In this document: one piece after another, positions 1-8,032 of the stretch
Position numbering within the stretch: the first letter of the stretch is position 1
Layout: each line of letters opens with the position of its first letter
Assembly (NCBI RefSeq): GCF_013373365.1
Contig: NZ_CP035925.1
Location: forward strand, 1,922,001-1,986,000
From: Lentibacillus sp. CBA3610
Lineage (GTDB): Bacteria; Bacillota; Bacilli; Bacillales; Amphibacillaceae
Length of the DNA stretch: 64,000 nt
Direction: 5' to 3'
The notes under the pieces: model-generated
Database searches by the model: none
Told to the model about the DNA's origin: nothing
What the model saw: only the letters and a program-made list of their open reading frames with translations
Program-made: the position numbers and the translations under genes

Positions 1-25
1 AAATTTTAATAACGTCCGTTCAACA

Positions 26-58
26 GAAACCGGTGCCATGCCGGTTTCTTCTTTTTTT
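26..58 (+). terminator. Intrinsic terminator of a gene upstream of the window
   Basis: A 23-base hairpin with arms GAAACCGG and CCGGTTTC is followed by TTCTTTTTTT. It would stop plus-strand transcription entering from outside the window and insulates the zinc operon that follows. Confidence 0.8.
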
Positions 59-85
59 CATTGGTGTTTTTCGTGATGTTGGCTG

Positions 86-175
86 TTCTGCCGATATTTT
101 GGTCTTCTGCTGATATTTCCGCTCTTCTGTCGATGTTCCTGCTCTACTGCCTATGTTCCCGCTCCTGCTAATGTT
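86..175. repeat. Degenerate 20-bp tandem array
   Basis: Four units and a partial fifth begin at 86, 105, 125, 145 and 165. The shared pattern is TTCTGYCGATRTTYCYGCTC. The units differ from one another, so the array is old or tolerates change. It lies between a terminator and the Zur-controlled promoter and does not look coding. Confidence 0.7.
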
Positions 176-226
176 AAATGACAACACTTTTTACATAAAG
201 AGCTTTCTATGGACATAATCATTTAT

Positions 227-271
227 TAAATCGTAATCATTCCTATTTACAAATCGTAATCATTACGATAT
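227..271 (+). promoter_or_regulatory. Two Zur boxes before znuA
   Basis: Positions 254-268 carry the perfect palindrome TCGTAATCATTACGA within AAAT...ATAT, which matches the Bacillus Zur/Fur-family box. A second, half-matching box (AAATCGTAATCATTCC) starts at 228. Two adjacent boxes directly before the first gene of a znuACB-zur operon predict zinc-dependent repression and autoregulation of zur. Confidence 0.85.
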
Positions 272-304
272 CATGATAAACATCTATTCGGAAAGGACTT
301 TAAA

Positions 305-1246
305 ATGAAAATTTATCGTGTCTTGATTATATTGATTATCAGCGGGATTATCGCATCAGGTTGTACATCCTCCCATTCTGAAACAGACAATAATGCGGAG
401 TTAACAGTCTATACATCCATTTATCCTATTCAATATGCGGTAGAACGGATCGGCGGTGATTTTGTTGAAGTTGAATCAGTTTACCCGCCCGGTGTTGATG
501 CCCACACATATGAACCTTCGTCCAGAGAAATGACCTCCATTGCGGAAGGCGATGCATTTATTTACCTTGGCGCCGGAATGGAAGGCTTTGCGGAAACCGC
601 TGCGCAAGCACTGGAATCTCAGGATGTTGCCTTAATCGAAATGGGTACGGATGAAGAACTCTTTCATGATGAAACACCTGAAACCGAATCACATGACCAC
701 CAAGAAGAGGGACACCATCACCATGATCACAATCCGCATATTTGGCTTGACCCTTTACGGATGATTGATTTGGCCGGGAGTATCGAGGATGAACTCATAG
801 AATTGAACCCTGAAAATGCTGACGAATACAATCAGCATTACAATGCTCTTAAAGATGATTTGCTTGCATTAGATCAGCAATACCAGGAAGCTCTGAAACC
901 CAAGGAAAATAAGAAAATCATCGTTTCACATGCCGCATATGAGTACTGGGAGGAACGATACGGCCTGGAGCAAATTGCCATCAGCGGCTTATCATCAAGT
1001 GATGAACCATCACAGAAAGAGCTGACAACTATCATCGACGAGGCAGATGAGCATAATCTTGACTATATTCTGTTTGAACAAAACAGTTCCGATCGCGTTT
1101 CCGAAATCATTCAGGAACAAATCGGTGCCGAAAGTCTGCAGCTTCATAATCTTTCCGTTTTAACAGAAGCTGATATTGAAAACGGCGAAGATTACCTGTC
1201 ATTAATGAATCACAACCTGGAAGTACTTGATCACGTGACCGATTAG
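305..1246 (+). CDS. znuA: Zinc ABC transporter substrate-binding lipoprotein
   Basis: This is the extracellular zinc-binding component of a cluster A-I ABC importer. Residues 1-20 are a lipoprotein signal ending in SGC, so Cys20 would be lipidated and hold the protein on the outer face of the membrane. The family metal ligands are visible as His67 in DAHTYEP, His145 in NPHIWLDP and a later His in VSHAAYEYW. An acidic, His-rich loop lies at about residues 130-145, typical of zinc rather than manganese binders. The length of 313 aa is normal. The gene opens the operon just after two Zur boxes; its stop codon overlaps the ribosome site of znuC. The alternative name adcA/ycdH would describe the same role. 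Confidence 0.93.
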   Translation: MKIYRVLIILIISGIIASGCTSSHSETDNNAELTVYTSIYPIQYAVERIGGDFVEVESVYPPGVDAHTYEPSSREMTSIAEGDAFIYLGAGMEGFAETAAQALESQDVALIEMGTDEELFHDETPETESHDHQEEGHHHHDHNPHIWLDPLRMIDLAGSIEDELIELNPENADEYNQHYNALKDDLLALDQQYQEALKPKENKKIIVSHAAYEYWEERYGLEQIAISGLSSSDEPSQKELTTIIDEADEHNLDYILFEQNSSDRVSEIIQEQIGAESLQLHNLSVLTEADIENGEDYLSLMNHNLEVLDHVTD

Positions 1247-1259
1247 GAGGGATTAGAAA

Positions 1260-2015
1260 ATGGAAGAGCCAGTTGTTTCAATGAAAGATATACACTATGC
1301 CTATGAAACGAAAAACATCCTCCATGATATTCATTTCGACATCCCACAAGGTGCTTTTATGGGGATGCTTGGACCAAACGGCGGAGGTAAAACAACGTTA
1401 ATCAAACTCATTCTTGGCCTGTTAAAACCTGACCATGGATCCATCCACCTTTTTGGGCAGCCTATCGAAAAGTTCAGGAATTGGAGTAAAATCGGATTCG
1501 TCTCCCAAAAAGCCAATACATTCAATAAAGGCTTCCCGGCCACCGTCTATGAAGTTGTATCGATGGGGCTGACTGCCAAGATTGGTTATTTGAAATTATT
1601 TACAACAAAACATAAAAAGAAAGTGCTTCACGCAATCGATCAGGTTGGCATGAGCCATTATGCATATGAAAATGTCGGAAGCCTCTCGGGTGGGCAGCAG
1701 CAGCGCGTCTTTATCGCACGCTCACTGGTCAGTGACCCGGAACTGCTCATTCTCGATGAACCGACTGTCGGTGTCGATCAGGAAAATGTACAAAAATTTT
1801 ACAGTCTTCTGCACCAATTAAATGACGAGCACAATATTACACTTTTGCTTATCACGCACGATACCGGTACGATGACAGAACATGCAACAGACATCGTTTG
1901 CTTGAATACGACACTTCATTTTCACGGCAAGCCCGAAGAATACAAAACGTTGTCAAACAAGGATTTATCACAGTTTTACGGTCATCCCGTCAATATCGTG
2001 ACCCATGACCATTAA
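1260..2015 (+). CDS. znuC: Zinc ABC transporter ATP-binding protein
   Basis: This cytoplasmic ATPase powers zinc import. It shows Walker A GPNGGGKTT at residues 38-46, the ABC signature LSGGQQQR near 142 and Walker B LLILDEP near 163, followed by a switch His in ITHD. The C-terminus is His-containing. Its 251 aa length is standard. The start is ATG with TAGGAGGG 7-12 bases upstream, overlapping the znuA stop. It is second in the operon and followed 17 bases later by the permease start. Confidence 0.93.
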   Translation: MEEPVVSMKDIHYAYETKNILHDIHFDIPQGAFMGMLGPNGGGKTTLIKLILGLLKPDHGSIHLFGQPIEKFRNWSKIGFVSQKANTFNKGFPATVYEVVSMGLTAKIGYLKLFTTKHKKKVLHAIDQVGMSHYAYENVGSLSGGQQQRVFIARSLVSDPELLILDEPTVGVDQENVQKFYSLLHQLNDEHNITLLLITHDTGTMTEHATDIVCLNTTLHFHGKPEEYKTLSNKDLSQFYGHPVNIVTHDH

Positions 2016-2032
2016 CGTTGGAGGAAACATTT

Positions 2033-2893
2033 ATGCTGGCAGATTTTTTAGAATATGATTTTTTGCGATATACCTTTTTAACCGGGCTTTTAATCGGCAT
2101 CATCGCGCCACTTCTCGGCACATTCATCGTTGTCCGGCGCCTTTCCCTGATTGCTGATGCATTATCACATGTGACACTTGCCGGGATTGCATTCGGACTT
2201 TTTATGGACAAGAAATTTGCCCTGGGATTGCCGCCGCTTTACAGTGGTATGGGTTTTTCAGTACTTGGATCTATTTTTATTGAAAAATTGCGCGGGGTCT
2301 ATAAAGCTTATCAGGAACTGGCCATCCCGATCATTTTATCAGGCGGCGTCGGGCTTAGTGTCATTTTTATTGCCCTGGCAGACGGCTTTAATACGGAATT
2401 ATTCAATTATTTGTTTGGTTCAGTTTCTGCCGTCAGTCAAACGGATTTATATACCATTCTGGGAATCTCCGTCATTATCATTTTAGTTATCGGGTCATTT
2501 TATAAGGAACTGGTTACTTTATCATTCGATGAAGAACATGCAGTCGCCTCAGGCATTCATGCGAAACGGATTCATCTGTTGTTTATCGTACTCACGGCAC
2601 TGGTCATAGCAGCTTCAATCCGGGTTGTTGGTGTGTTGCTTGTTTCAGCATTAATGACGTTACCGGTCGCAGCAAGCATGCGGATTGCCCGCGGATTTAA
2701 ACAAATGATTATATTTTCGATTGTGTTTGGTGAATTAGCTGTTATCATAGGGTTAATAACTGGCTATTATTTCAGCATCCCACCCGGCGGCACGATTGTC
2801 GTTGTGTCAATTATCATCCTGCTGCTGGCTATTGGCATAAAACGCTTTTCACATACGCCACGAAAAAGGAGGGATCCCCATGGAACTGAATGA
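2033..2893 (+). CDS. znuB: Zinc ABC transporter permease
   Basis: This is the membrane channel subunit of the zinc importer, a polytopic protein of 286 aa with about eight or nine hydrophobic segments, ABC-3 family. The frame is open from a TTG at 2018, but that codon sits inside the Shine-Dalgarno sequence TTGGAGG, so ATG 2033 (MLADFLEYDF) is the better start. The 3' end overlaps zur by 14 bases, which suggests translational coupling of transporter and regulator. Confidence 0.92.
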   Translation: MLADFLEYDFLRYTFLTGLLIGIIAPLLGTFIVVRRLSLIADALSHVTLAGIAFGLFMDKKFALGLPPLYSGMGFSVLGSIFIEKLRGVYKAYQELAIPIILSGGVGLSVIFIALADGFNTELFNYLFGSVSAVSQTDLYTILGISVIIILVIGSFYKELVTLSFDEEHAVASGIHAKRIHLLFIVLTALVIAASIRVVGVLLVSALMTLPVAASMRIARGFKQMIIFSIVFGELAVIIGLITGYYFSIPPGGTIVVVSIIILLLAIGIKRFSHTPRKRRDPHGTE

Positions 2894-3287
2894 AGCCATC
2901 AGGAAGATTAAAAAAGAAGGGTATAAAACCACGGCTAAACGAAAAGACATGCTGACATTTTTTGCTGAGGCTGATGGTTATCGAACGGCAAAAGACCTGA
3001 TTAACTATCTGGAACCGACATACGAAGGCATCAGCTTTGATACCGTTTACCGCAACCTCCATTTATTTGATCAAGTCGGTGTATTGGAAACGACTGAATT
3101 AAACGGGGAAAAACACTTCCGTATCAGCTGCAGCCATCATCACCACCATCACTTTATCTGTAAAGATTGCGGGAAAACGAAAGAAATTGATGTTTGTCCG
3201 ATGGATGACGTTCAGCAATCCCTTGGTAATTATGAAATCGAAGACCACAAGTTCGAAATATATGGCTTATGCCCGTTATGTCAGTAA
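2880..3287 (+). CDS. zur: Fur-family zinc uptake regulator
   Basis: This 135-aa repressor has the Fur-family winged helix in its first 80 residues, followed by a metal-binding dimerisation part with a His-rich stretch (SHHHHHHF) and two CxxC pairs, CKDC and CPLC, the usual structural zinc site. The start is ATG 2880, preceded by AAAAGGAGGG and overlapping znuB. Its place as the last gene of the operon, and the Zur boxes at 227-271, support Zur rather than Fur or PerR and imply a feedback loop. Confidence 0.9.
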   Translation: MELNEAIRKIKKEGYKTTAKRKDMLTFFAEADGYRTAKDLINYLEPTYEGISFDTVYRNLHLFDQVGVLETTELNGEKHFRISCSHHHHHHFICKDCGKTKEIDVCPMDDVQQSLGNYEIEDHKFEIYGLCPLCQ

Positions 3288-3289
3288 GA

Positions 3290-3342
3290 GGGGTCTGTCC
3301 CCCACCACATTAACGCATTAAAGCGGTGAGGGACAGACCCCC
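3290..3342. repeat. Palindromic GGGTCTGTCCC repeat, copy 1
   Basis: Arms GGGGTCTGTCCCCC and GGGACAGACCCCC flank a loop with ATTAACGCATTAAAG. Two more copies lie at 7885-7986. It separates the convergent zur and tetR genes and could act as a two-way terminator. It also supplies the last codons of the tetR gene. Confidence 0.85.
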
Positions 3343-3920
3343 GATACCCCTCGCCAAAAAACCATCCATGCCCCTTCAAAGCGCTCCTGAAAATCCCCAT
3401 CACGATAAATAAAACTTTCCGTAAACAAACCATCCATCAAAATATAAAAACCGGCTCTGAATACAGGAAATGAACAATCATTTAATACGTTTTCATTTAC
3501 TCCCTGCTCATAAAAATTCATCAATAGCTGATCTATGTTTGCATCCCCTGCTTGATTAAGTATCTGCAAATCTTCAGCAATTCCTGCAGGCGGAAATAAC
3601 ATGAATCGTTTATACATAGCTCCCTCATGTTTTTGTAAAATAAAATCAGTGCTGTCGGTTAAAACTAAATATATTCGATCTTCTACAGCCTTTTCCTGGT
3701 GTAGATTCGCACTGGTCATCATCACTTCTGTTAATTCTTCCATAACCTTTTTAGCAACTGTAAAAAATAATTCATCTTTACTGGAAAAATGATTATAGAG
3801 CGATGGCTTTTGTATACCGACATCCCTGGCGATTCGTGCAAGTGTGGTGCCGTCATATCCACGTGCAGCAAATGACGAAAGAGCTGCCTGGATGATCTTG
3901 TCTCGTGTGGTTTTTGGCAT
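3318..3920 (-). CDS. TetR/AcrR-family transcriptional regulator
   Basis: This is a 200-aa repressor. Residues 1-50 form the TetR DNA-binding domain (DKIIQAALSSFAARGYDG followed by ARIARDVGIQKPSLYNHF). The rest is a ligand-binding helical domain of unknown specificity. It is divergent from the SMR pump genes at 4070-4722, with a promoter and a dyad between them, so it most likely represses that pump in the absence of a toxic cation or dye. The final residues GVCPSPL are encoded by the palindromic repeat, so the natural C-terminus seems to have been replaced or extended by repeat insertion. Confidence 0.88.
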   Translation of the reverse strand: MPKTTRDKIIQAALSSFAARGYDGTTLARIARDVGIQKPSLYNHFSSKDELFFTVAKKVMEELTEVMMTSANLHQEKAVEDRIYLVLTDSTDFILQKHEGAMYKRFMLFPPAGIAEDLQILNQAGDANIDQLLMNFYEQGVNENVLNDCSFPVFRAGFYILMDGLFTESFIYRDGDFQERFEGAWMVFWRGVSGVCPSPL

Positions 3921-3978
3921 TGGCGATATCCTCCTTAATTTTAGAAAGACTCAAGCAAATAAACACTAAGAAAGCTGG

Positions 3979-4020
3979 TTGCCTATCATTGTACCACGTG
4001 ATATACTTACTATCGTTAGT
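3979..4020 (+). promoter_or_regulatory. SMR operon promoter with probable TetR operator
   Basis: TTGCCT at 3979-3984 and TATACT at 4002-4007 are 17 bases apart, a good sigma-A promoter pointing at the SMR genes. A near-palindrome ACTTAC-TATC-GTTAGT at 4005-4020 overlaps the -10 box and the start point. This is where a TetR repressor from the divergent gene would be expected to bind. Confidence 0.6.
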
Positions 4021-4069
4021 TAGTTTTGGATTCTTTCTTTTAGCTTACCAAAAATAGAGGTGTTTGCAA

Positions 4070-4411
4070 ATGAATATGAAGTGGCTATTAGTTGTTATTG
4101 CTGCTGCCTTTGAAGTAGGTTGGGCAACAGGACTTAAATATGCAAATGATACGCTGACATGGACCTTAACAGCAATCGCTGTCTTTATCAGTTTTTGGGT
4201 ACTCCTTAAAGCGGCGACTTTACTTCCGACAAGTACTGCTTATGCTGTTTTTGCCGGTTTGGGAACCGTCGGCACAGTGATTGTGGATATCGTCTTTTTC
4301 AATGCTTCGATTAACATTTGGATGATTCTTTTTGTTGTACTGCTGCTTGTAGGAATCATCGGATTGAAAACAGTAACGGGCGAAGCATCAGAAAGGAGAG
4401 GTCACGCATGA
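4070..4411 (+). CDS. Small multidrug resistance (SMR) protein, subunit 1
   Basis: A four-helix proton antiporter subunit of about 113 aa. The conserved membrane-embedded Glu is visible in AAAFEVGWATGLKY in the first helix. The frame is open from a TTG at 4064, but AGAGGTG at 4056-4062 is correctly spaced for ATG 4070. The stop overlaps the start of the next SMR gene (ATGA), so the two proteins are made together and probably form an antiparallel heterodimer, as in YkkCD, EbrAB and YvdRS. No guanidine riboswitch is evident upstream; control appears to be by the divergent TetR. Confidence 0.88.
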   Translation: MNMKWLLVVIAAAFEVGWATGLKYANDTLTWTLTAIAVFISFWVLLKAATLLPTSTAYAVFAGLGTVGTVIVDIVFFNASINIWMILFVVLLLVGIIGLKTVTGEASERRGHA

Positions 4412-4722
4412 ACTGGGTAATACTCATTATTGCGGGTCTTTTTGAAGTTGTTGGTGTTACTGGCATGCAAAAGATCGCAAAAGGGGAAAAGAAATCTGGT
4501 TTCCCCATTCTTATTGTGGGGTTCCTAATTAGTTTTAGTTTACTGTCCGTTGCTATGGAAACTATTCCACTCGGTGTTGCATACGCTGTCTGGACAGGAA
4601 TGGGGACCGTGGGAAGCGCGATTGTAGGCATGATCTTTTACAATGAATCGACTGACCGCCTGCGTCTAATGTTTATGGGTATGGTGATAGTGGCTGTTAT
4701 AGGATTAAGACTTGTTTCATAA
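4408..4722 (+). CDS. Small multidrug resistance (SMR) protein, subunit 2
   Basis: The partner subunit, 104 aa and four helices, with the essential Glu in GLFEVVGVTGM. The start is ATG 4408, overlapping the preceding stop by four bases, with GAAAGGAGAG upstream. A longer frame from 4318 lies inside gene 1 and is ignored. Substrates could be quaternary ammonium compounds, dyes or guanidinium; the sequence does not decide this. Confidence 0.88.
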   Translation: MNWVILIIAGLFEVVGVTGMQKIAKGEKKSGFPILIVGFLISFSLLSVAMETIPLGVAYAVWTGMGTVGSAIVGMIFYNESTDRLRLMFMGMVIVAVIGLRLVS

Positions 4723-4824
4723 ACGATTCAGTTTTTCCAGCAGGCCCCCCATCTGATCACATTGAAATCAAGTTCCATCGGTCGCTTTAATTGAACTATT
4801 TGAATAATCCTCATACAAAAGAAT

Positions 4825-4855
4825 GCTCAGAGCCATATAAGACTCTGAGCTTTTT
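4825..4855 (+). terminator. Intrinsic terminator after the SMR genes
   Basis: Arms GCTCAGAG and CTCTGAGC are followed by TTTTT on the plus strand. It lies between the SMR genes and the convergent gene at 4940-5743 and may serve both. Confidence 0.75.
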
Positions 4856-4939
4856 GGTTGTTGTTTCAGGGTCTTACAATAACTGAATTGCTTACCACAC
4901 AAGAAAGTTATTTTGTCATATTTCCAGGCTTCATTTATT

Positions 4940-5743
4940 TTAGCCAAAGATTTCTTCCAGCACTTTTGATTCTTCATGGTCAAGCAGATTTTTTTGAATT
5001 ATTTGTGTTACCGGTTTGTTCAATTCTTCTTCTAAATCCGGTGCCTCCCCCGGTTCACCTACAACGTATAAATTGTCCCATCCCTGGTCTTTTGCCTTTT
5101 TATCCAGTTTTGGTGCAATGTTTTTATACCAGCGCTGCTTGTTTGCCTCATAACGGGCATTGAATTTATCCCTCTGCGCACTTTTGCCCCCGGAACCCAT
5201 TGATGCATCAGCCTGGTGCGGGCCGGTAAACTGACGCCATTTTTCTGTATCGATATCAAGTTTATAGTACTCGGTATTTAAAATTTCGTTCAAGTACGCT
5301 TCAATCACTTTAATCTCATCTTTCTGTACAAGTATGATGCCTGATTTCGGATATTCTTCCCGGCGTTCCTTTAATTGTTCAAGTCTCGGGACCTCCTCCC
5401 AGAAAAATTCAGTCCTCACCGGCATTTGAAACCTGTCAGCGAACCATACATCTTCGGCAGCTGTGGCAAACAATATAATGCTTTTTTTAAAATGCTGCTC
5501 ATTATGGTGAACAAATTCTTCTACCTTTTCTTTAACGCTCCGGAAATTTTTAAGCTCTTCTTGGTTATTATCCTCTTGTAAATAACTTTCAAAATTACGG
5601 AGACCGTTTTTTAGATGTATTTTCCATTCACCCGCCTGCTGTTCAGCATCAGATGGGTCTGTGTTTAAATACATCGTCAATACTTTATTGTCGCTTTCTT
5701 TTTTAACGTTTTCCAGTTGCTTAATCTGTTGGCTTAAATTCAT
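4940..5743 (-). CDS. VLRF1/baeRF-type release-factor-like protein
   Basis: A 267-aa soluble protein that I recognise as a bacterial archaeo-eukaryotic release factor (baeRF family 10 / VLRF1) domain protein. It opens with a helical segment, then LTMYLNTDPSD, a hallmark of the eRF1 domain 1-like fold. The region around residue 190 contains MGSGGKSAQRDKFNARYE, a Gly-Ser loop and basic stretch where family members carry their ribosome-acting motif. Such proteins are proposed to release peptides on stalled ribosomes, which is inference for this one. It is a single gene, with ribosome site AGGGAGTG before the ATG. Confidence 0.7.
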   Translation of the reverse strand: MNLSQQIKQLENVKKESDNKVLTMYLNTDPSDAEQQAGEWKIHLKNGLRNFESYLQEDNNQEELKNFRSVKEKVEEFVHHNEQHFKKSIILFATAAEDVWFADRFQMPVRTEFFWEEVPRLEQLKERREEYPKSGIILVQKDEIKVIEAYLNEILNTEYYKLDIDTEKWRQFTGPHQADASMGSGGKSAQRDKFNARYEANKQRWYKNIAPKLDKKAKDQGWDNLYVVGEPGEAPDLEEELNKPVTQIIQKNLLDHEESKVLEEIFG

Positions 5744-5994
5744 AGGATATCGGCACTCCCTTAACGATTCTGACGTTTTTCGATTTCTTAGTAGTGTTTA
5801 TCCGTATATCCCGGCAACTAAACGTTTCTTGGTAATCAGCTTAACCCAGCTCATGATTCCCACTCATCTGCCTGTTCATCTGTAACGAGTTTCAACCCGA
5901 TGCCACCGCTTAACAGTAATAAAATGGCTTAATGGATTAATGTGCGTCAACCAACCAGTCTTGGGTTATCAGCAGTAACTCATGTATGCCTGCG
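5744..5994. other. Intergenic stretch with a possible short coding remnant
   Basis: No full gene is visible. On the minus strand, 5851-5930 reads AILLLLSGGIGLKLVTDEQ and continues to a stop. This looks like the end of a small membrane or DUF2007-like protein with nothing usable upstream. I treat it as a weak remnant. Confidence 0.25.
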
Positions 5995-7224
5995 TCAGTT
6001 CTCCTTTTTTATCAGAACCTTCCTGATCATCCTCCCTTCAATTTGCAGTACTTTAAACGTGAGATTTTCCCGTTCGATAACGTCCCCTTCTTCAGGGAAT
6101 TCATTAAATTCTTTCAGCAAATATCCGGACAGAACATCCTCTTCTTCCGGAATAATTGTATCAAATAATGCGTTTAGCCGGTGAAGTGTTATTTTACCAT
6201 TACAGACGATTTCATAGTCCGTCATTCTTTCAACAATTGACGCAGCTTCAAGATCCATTTCATCTTCAATTTCCAACCGGATCATGGACTCAATAACATC
6301 TTCATGTGTTAAAACCCCCTCTGTTCCGCCATATTCGTCCAAAACAATCGCCATATGCTTGTTTTCCTTTGTCATTTTTCGGAACACCCATTCAATCGAC
6401 TGAAACTCAAATACAATCAGTGGATCCGAGTAACTGAACGCCTGCAGCGGTTTTTCCGGATCCATGGACCAGGAAATTAAATATTTCGAGTGGAAAACCG
6501 CGACAATATCATCAATATCTTTTTCATACACAGGGTACCTTGTATACGGGTTTTGAATCACAGCATCCCTTGTTTCCTCAAAAGTAGCATCCACCGGCAA
6601 TGCGGTTAAGTCGACCCTTGGTGTTTTCAGGACATCTTTAACGTCCAGGTTGTGAAAATCAATGACCCCTTTAATACGATCAGATTCCGCATCATTAAAC
6701 GTTCCTTCCGAATCGGCAATATCTATCATAGCCCTCAGTTCTTCCTTTGAAACGGACTCATCATCGTCTGCATCATCCGCCAAAGCTCTTTCAATTCTAT
6801 CGGTCAACCAATTTAATACGATTGTGATCGGCTTAAATACGAACATGAAAAAACGGATAACCGGCGAGACAATGATTGCTATCCGGTTGGGAAACGCGGC
6901 AGAAATGGATTTGGGAATGACCTCACAAAAAATAATAATTGTAATCGTTAAAACAAGAGAGGCAAGCCCAACGTTAAACCCATACTGAATAGCCATTGAC
7001 GTCACAAGTGTGGGAAGTACAATATTCGCTATATTGTTTCCAATTAAAATCGTCGTGATAAACTCACTTGGTTTAGAAACCAAATCCAGAAGTTTTTTTT
7101 CGGCCTTTTTTTCATCGTTATCAACTTTTGCCTGCAGTTTCATCTTATTCGTGGCTGTTAAAGCCGTTTCACTGCCGGAGAAGAAAAGTGACACGAATAA
7201 TAACACGATGATAGCTATTAGCAC
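5995..7224 (-). CDS. CNNM/HlyC-CorC family membrane transporter
   Basis: A 409-aa membrane protein with the DUF21/CNNM transmembrane domain first (MLIAIIVLLFVSLFFSGSE, with the family motif SGSETALTATN). A CBS-domain pair follows at about residues 200-330 (TPRVDLTALP, TRYPVYE, MAIVLDEYGGTEGVLTHEDV) and then a C-terminal CorC_HlyC domain. Relatives move magnesium or other divalent cations, or modulate their transport; the old label haemolysin is misleading. The start is GTG 7224 with GGAAGGAGGGG upstream. It is divergent from the YitT gene with only 30 bases between them. Confidence 0.88.
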   Translation of the reverse strand: MLIAIIVLLFVSLFFSGSETALTATNKMKLQAKVDNDEKKAEKKLLDLVSKPSEFITTILIGNNIANIVLPTLVTSMAIQYGFNVGLASLVLTITIIIFCEVIPKSISAAFPNRIAIIVSPVIRFFMFVFKPITIVLNWLTDRIERALADDADDDESVSKEELRAMIDIADSEGTFNDAESDRIKGVIDFHNLDVKDVLKTPRVDLTALPVDATFEETRDAVIQNPYTRYPVYEKDIDDIVAVFHSKYLISWSMDPEKPLQAFSYSDPLIVFEFQSIEWVFRKMTKENKHMAIVLDEYGGTEGVLTHEDVIESMIRLEIEDEMDLEAASIVERMTDYEIVCNGKITLHRLNALFDTIIPEEEDVLSGYLLKEFNEFPEEGDVIERENLTFKVLQIEGRMIRKVLIKKEN

Positions 7225-7254
7225 AGGACATCCCCTCCTTCCTGCAAATATTAC

Positions 7255-7884
7255 ATGGATAATTTAAGTCAATCACTCATAAATATGATTAGGACAAGTC
7301 AATTGGTGTGTGATAATTTGCTGCGAAAAATAGTATCGGTCGTCATTGGGAGCATTCTGATTGCCATTGGAATCAATTATTTTGTCATGCCGAATCACCT
7401 TGTTGACGGCGGGATTATCGGATTGGGTCTGATTACCAACTATACATTAAATCTGCAGCCAGGCTTAACCATTATTGTATTTAACTTACCTTTATACATT
7501 TACGCCTGGTTCCATTTTCGTTCCTATTTTTATAATGGGCTGCATGGTGTATTAGCTTCAGCGTTCTTTATTGATTATTTTCACCCATTGATGACTTTAC
7601 ATACACCGCCAATTCTAATAAGTGCTATAACGGGAGGTTTTATGCTTGGATGCGGAATCGGAGTCATGCTGTTGGCGAAAGTGAGCGCAGGTGGCGGCGA
7701 CTTGCTTGCCCTCATGCTAAGTAATATTTTTAGACTTAACGTGGGGCTGATTATTTTAGCCATTGACGGTTTGGTTATCCTGCTCGGTTGGCTCGTTATC
7801 CAGGAAACGACACTCATTTATTCCGGCCTGATGATTGGCATGACCGGCCTGACCACATTCACCATTACCAAAACCTTCACTTAG
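7255..7884 (+). CDS. YitT-family membrane protein, short form
   Basis: A 209-aa protein with five or six membrane segments of the YitT/DUF161 type (GINYFVMPNHLVDGGIIGLG, then KVSAGGGDLLALML). Most relatives have about 280 aa with a cytosolic DUF2179 domain at the end; here that domain is missing and the gene ends exactly where a palindromic repeat begins at 7885. It may be a natural short form or a 3'-truncated gene. The first ATG has no clear ribosome site, so the start could lie a little downstream (ATG 7285). Function unknown. Confidence 0.75.
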   Translation: MDNLSQSLINMIRTSQLVCDNLLRKIVSVVIGSILIAIGINYFVMPNHLVDGGIIGLGLITNYTLNLQPGLTIIVFNLPLYIYAWFHFRSYFYNGLHGVLASAFFIDYFHPLMTLHTPPILISAITGGFMLGCGIGVMLLAKVSAGGGDLLALMLSNIFRLNVGLIILAIDGLVILLGWLVIQETTLIYSGLMIGMTGLTTFTITKTFT

Positions 7885-7986
7885 CGGGGGTCTGTCCCCC
7901 AGCACGTTAATGCGTTAAAGTGGTAGCGCAAAGAGGGTCTGTCCCCCGCTACATTAATGCTTTAAAGTGGTGGGGGACAGACCCCC
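7885..7986. repeat. Palindromic GGGTCTGTCCC repeat, copies 2 and 3
   Basis: 7885-7924 is the left half of the repeat (GGGGGTCTGTCCCCC then GCGTTAAAGTGGT) without its right arm. 7934-7986 is a complete copy with both arms (AGGGTCTGTCCCCC and GGGGGACAGACCCCC). With copy 1 at 3290-3342 this defines a family of about 53 bp. Confidence 0.85.
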
Positions 7987-7989
7987 ATA

Positions 7990-8022
7990 AAAAAGACCTA
8001 TCTGAATAGATAGGCCTTTAAG
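7990..8022 (-). terminator. Terminator of the NlpC/P60 gene
   Basis: On the minus strand GGCCTATCTATTCAGATAGGTC forms a stem-loop followed by TTTTTT, just past the stop codon of the hydrolase gene. Confidence 0.8.
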
Positions 8023-8032
8023 TTTATATGGT

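Noticed and set aside
3970..4070. Guanidine-type riboswitch before the SMR genes
   Set aside because: The leader is only about 60 bases and lacks the conserved ykkC motif; a TetR operator explains control.
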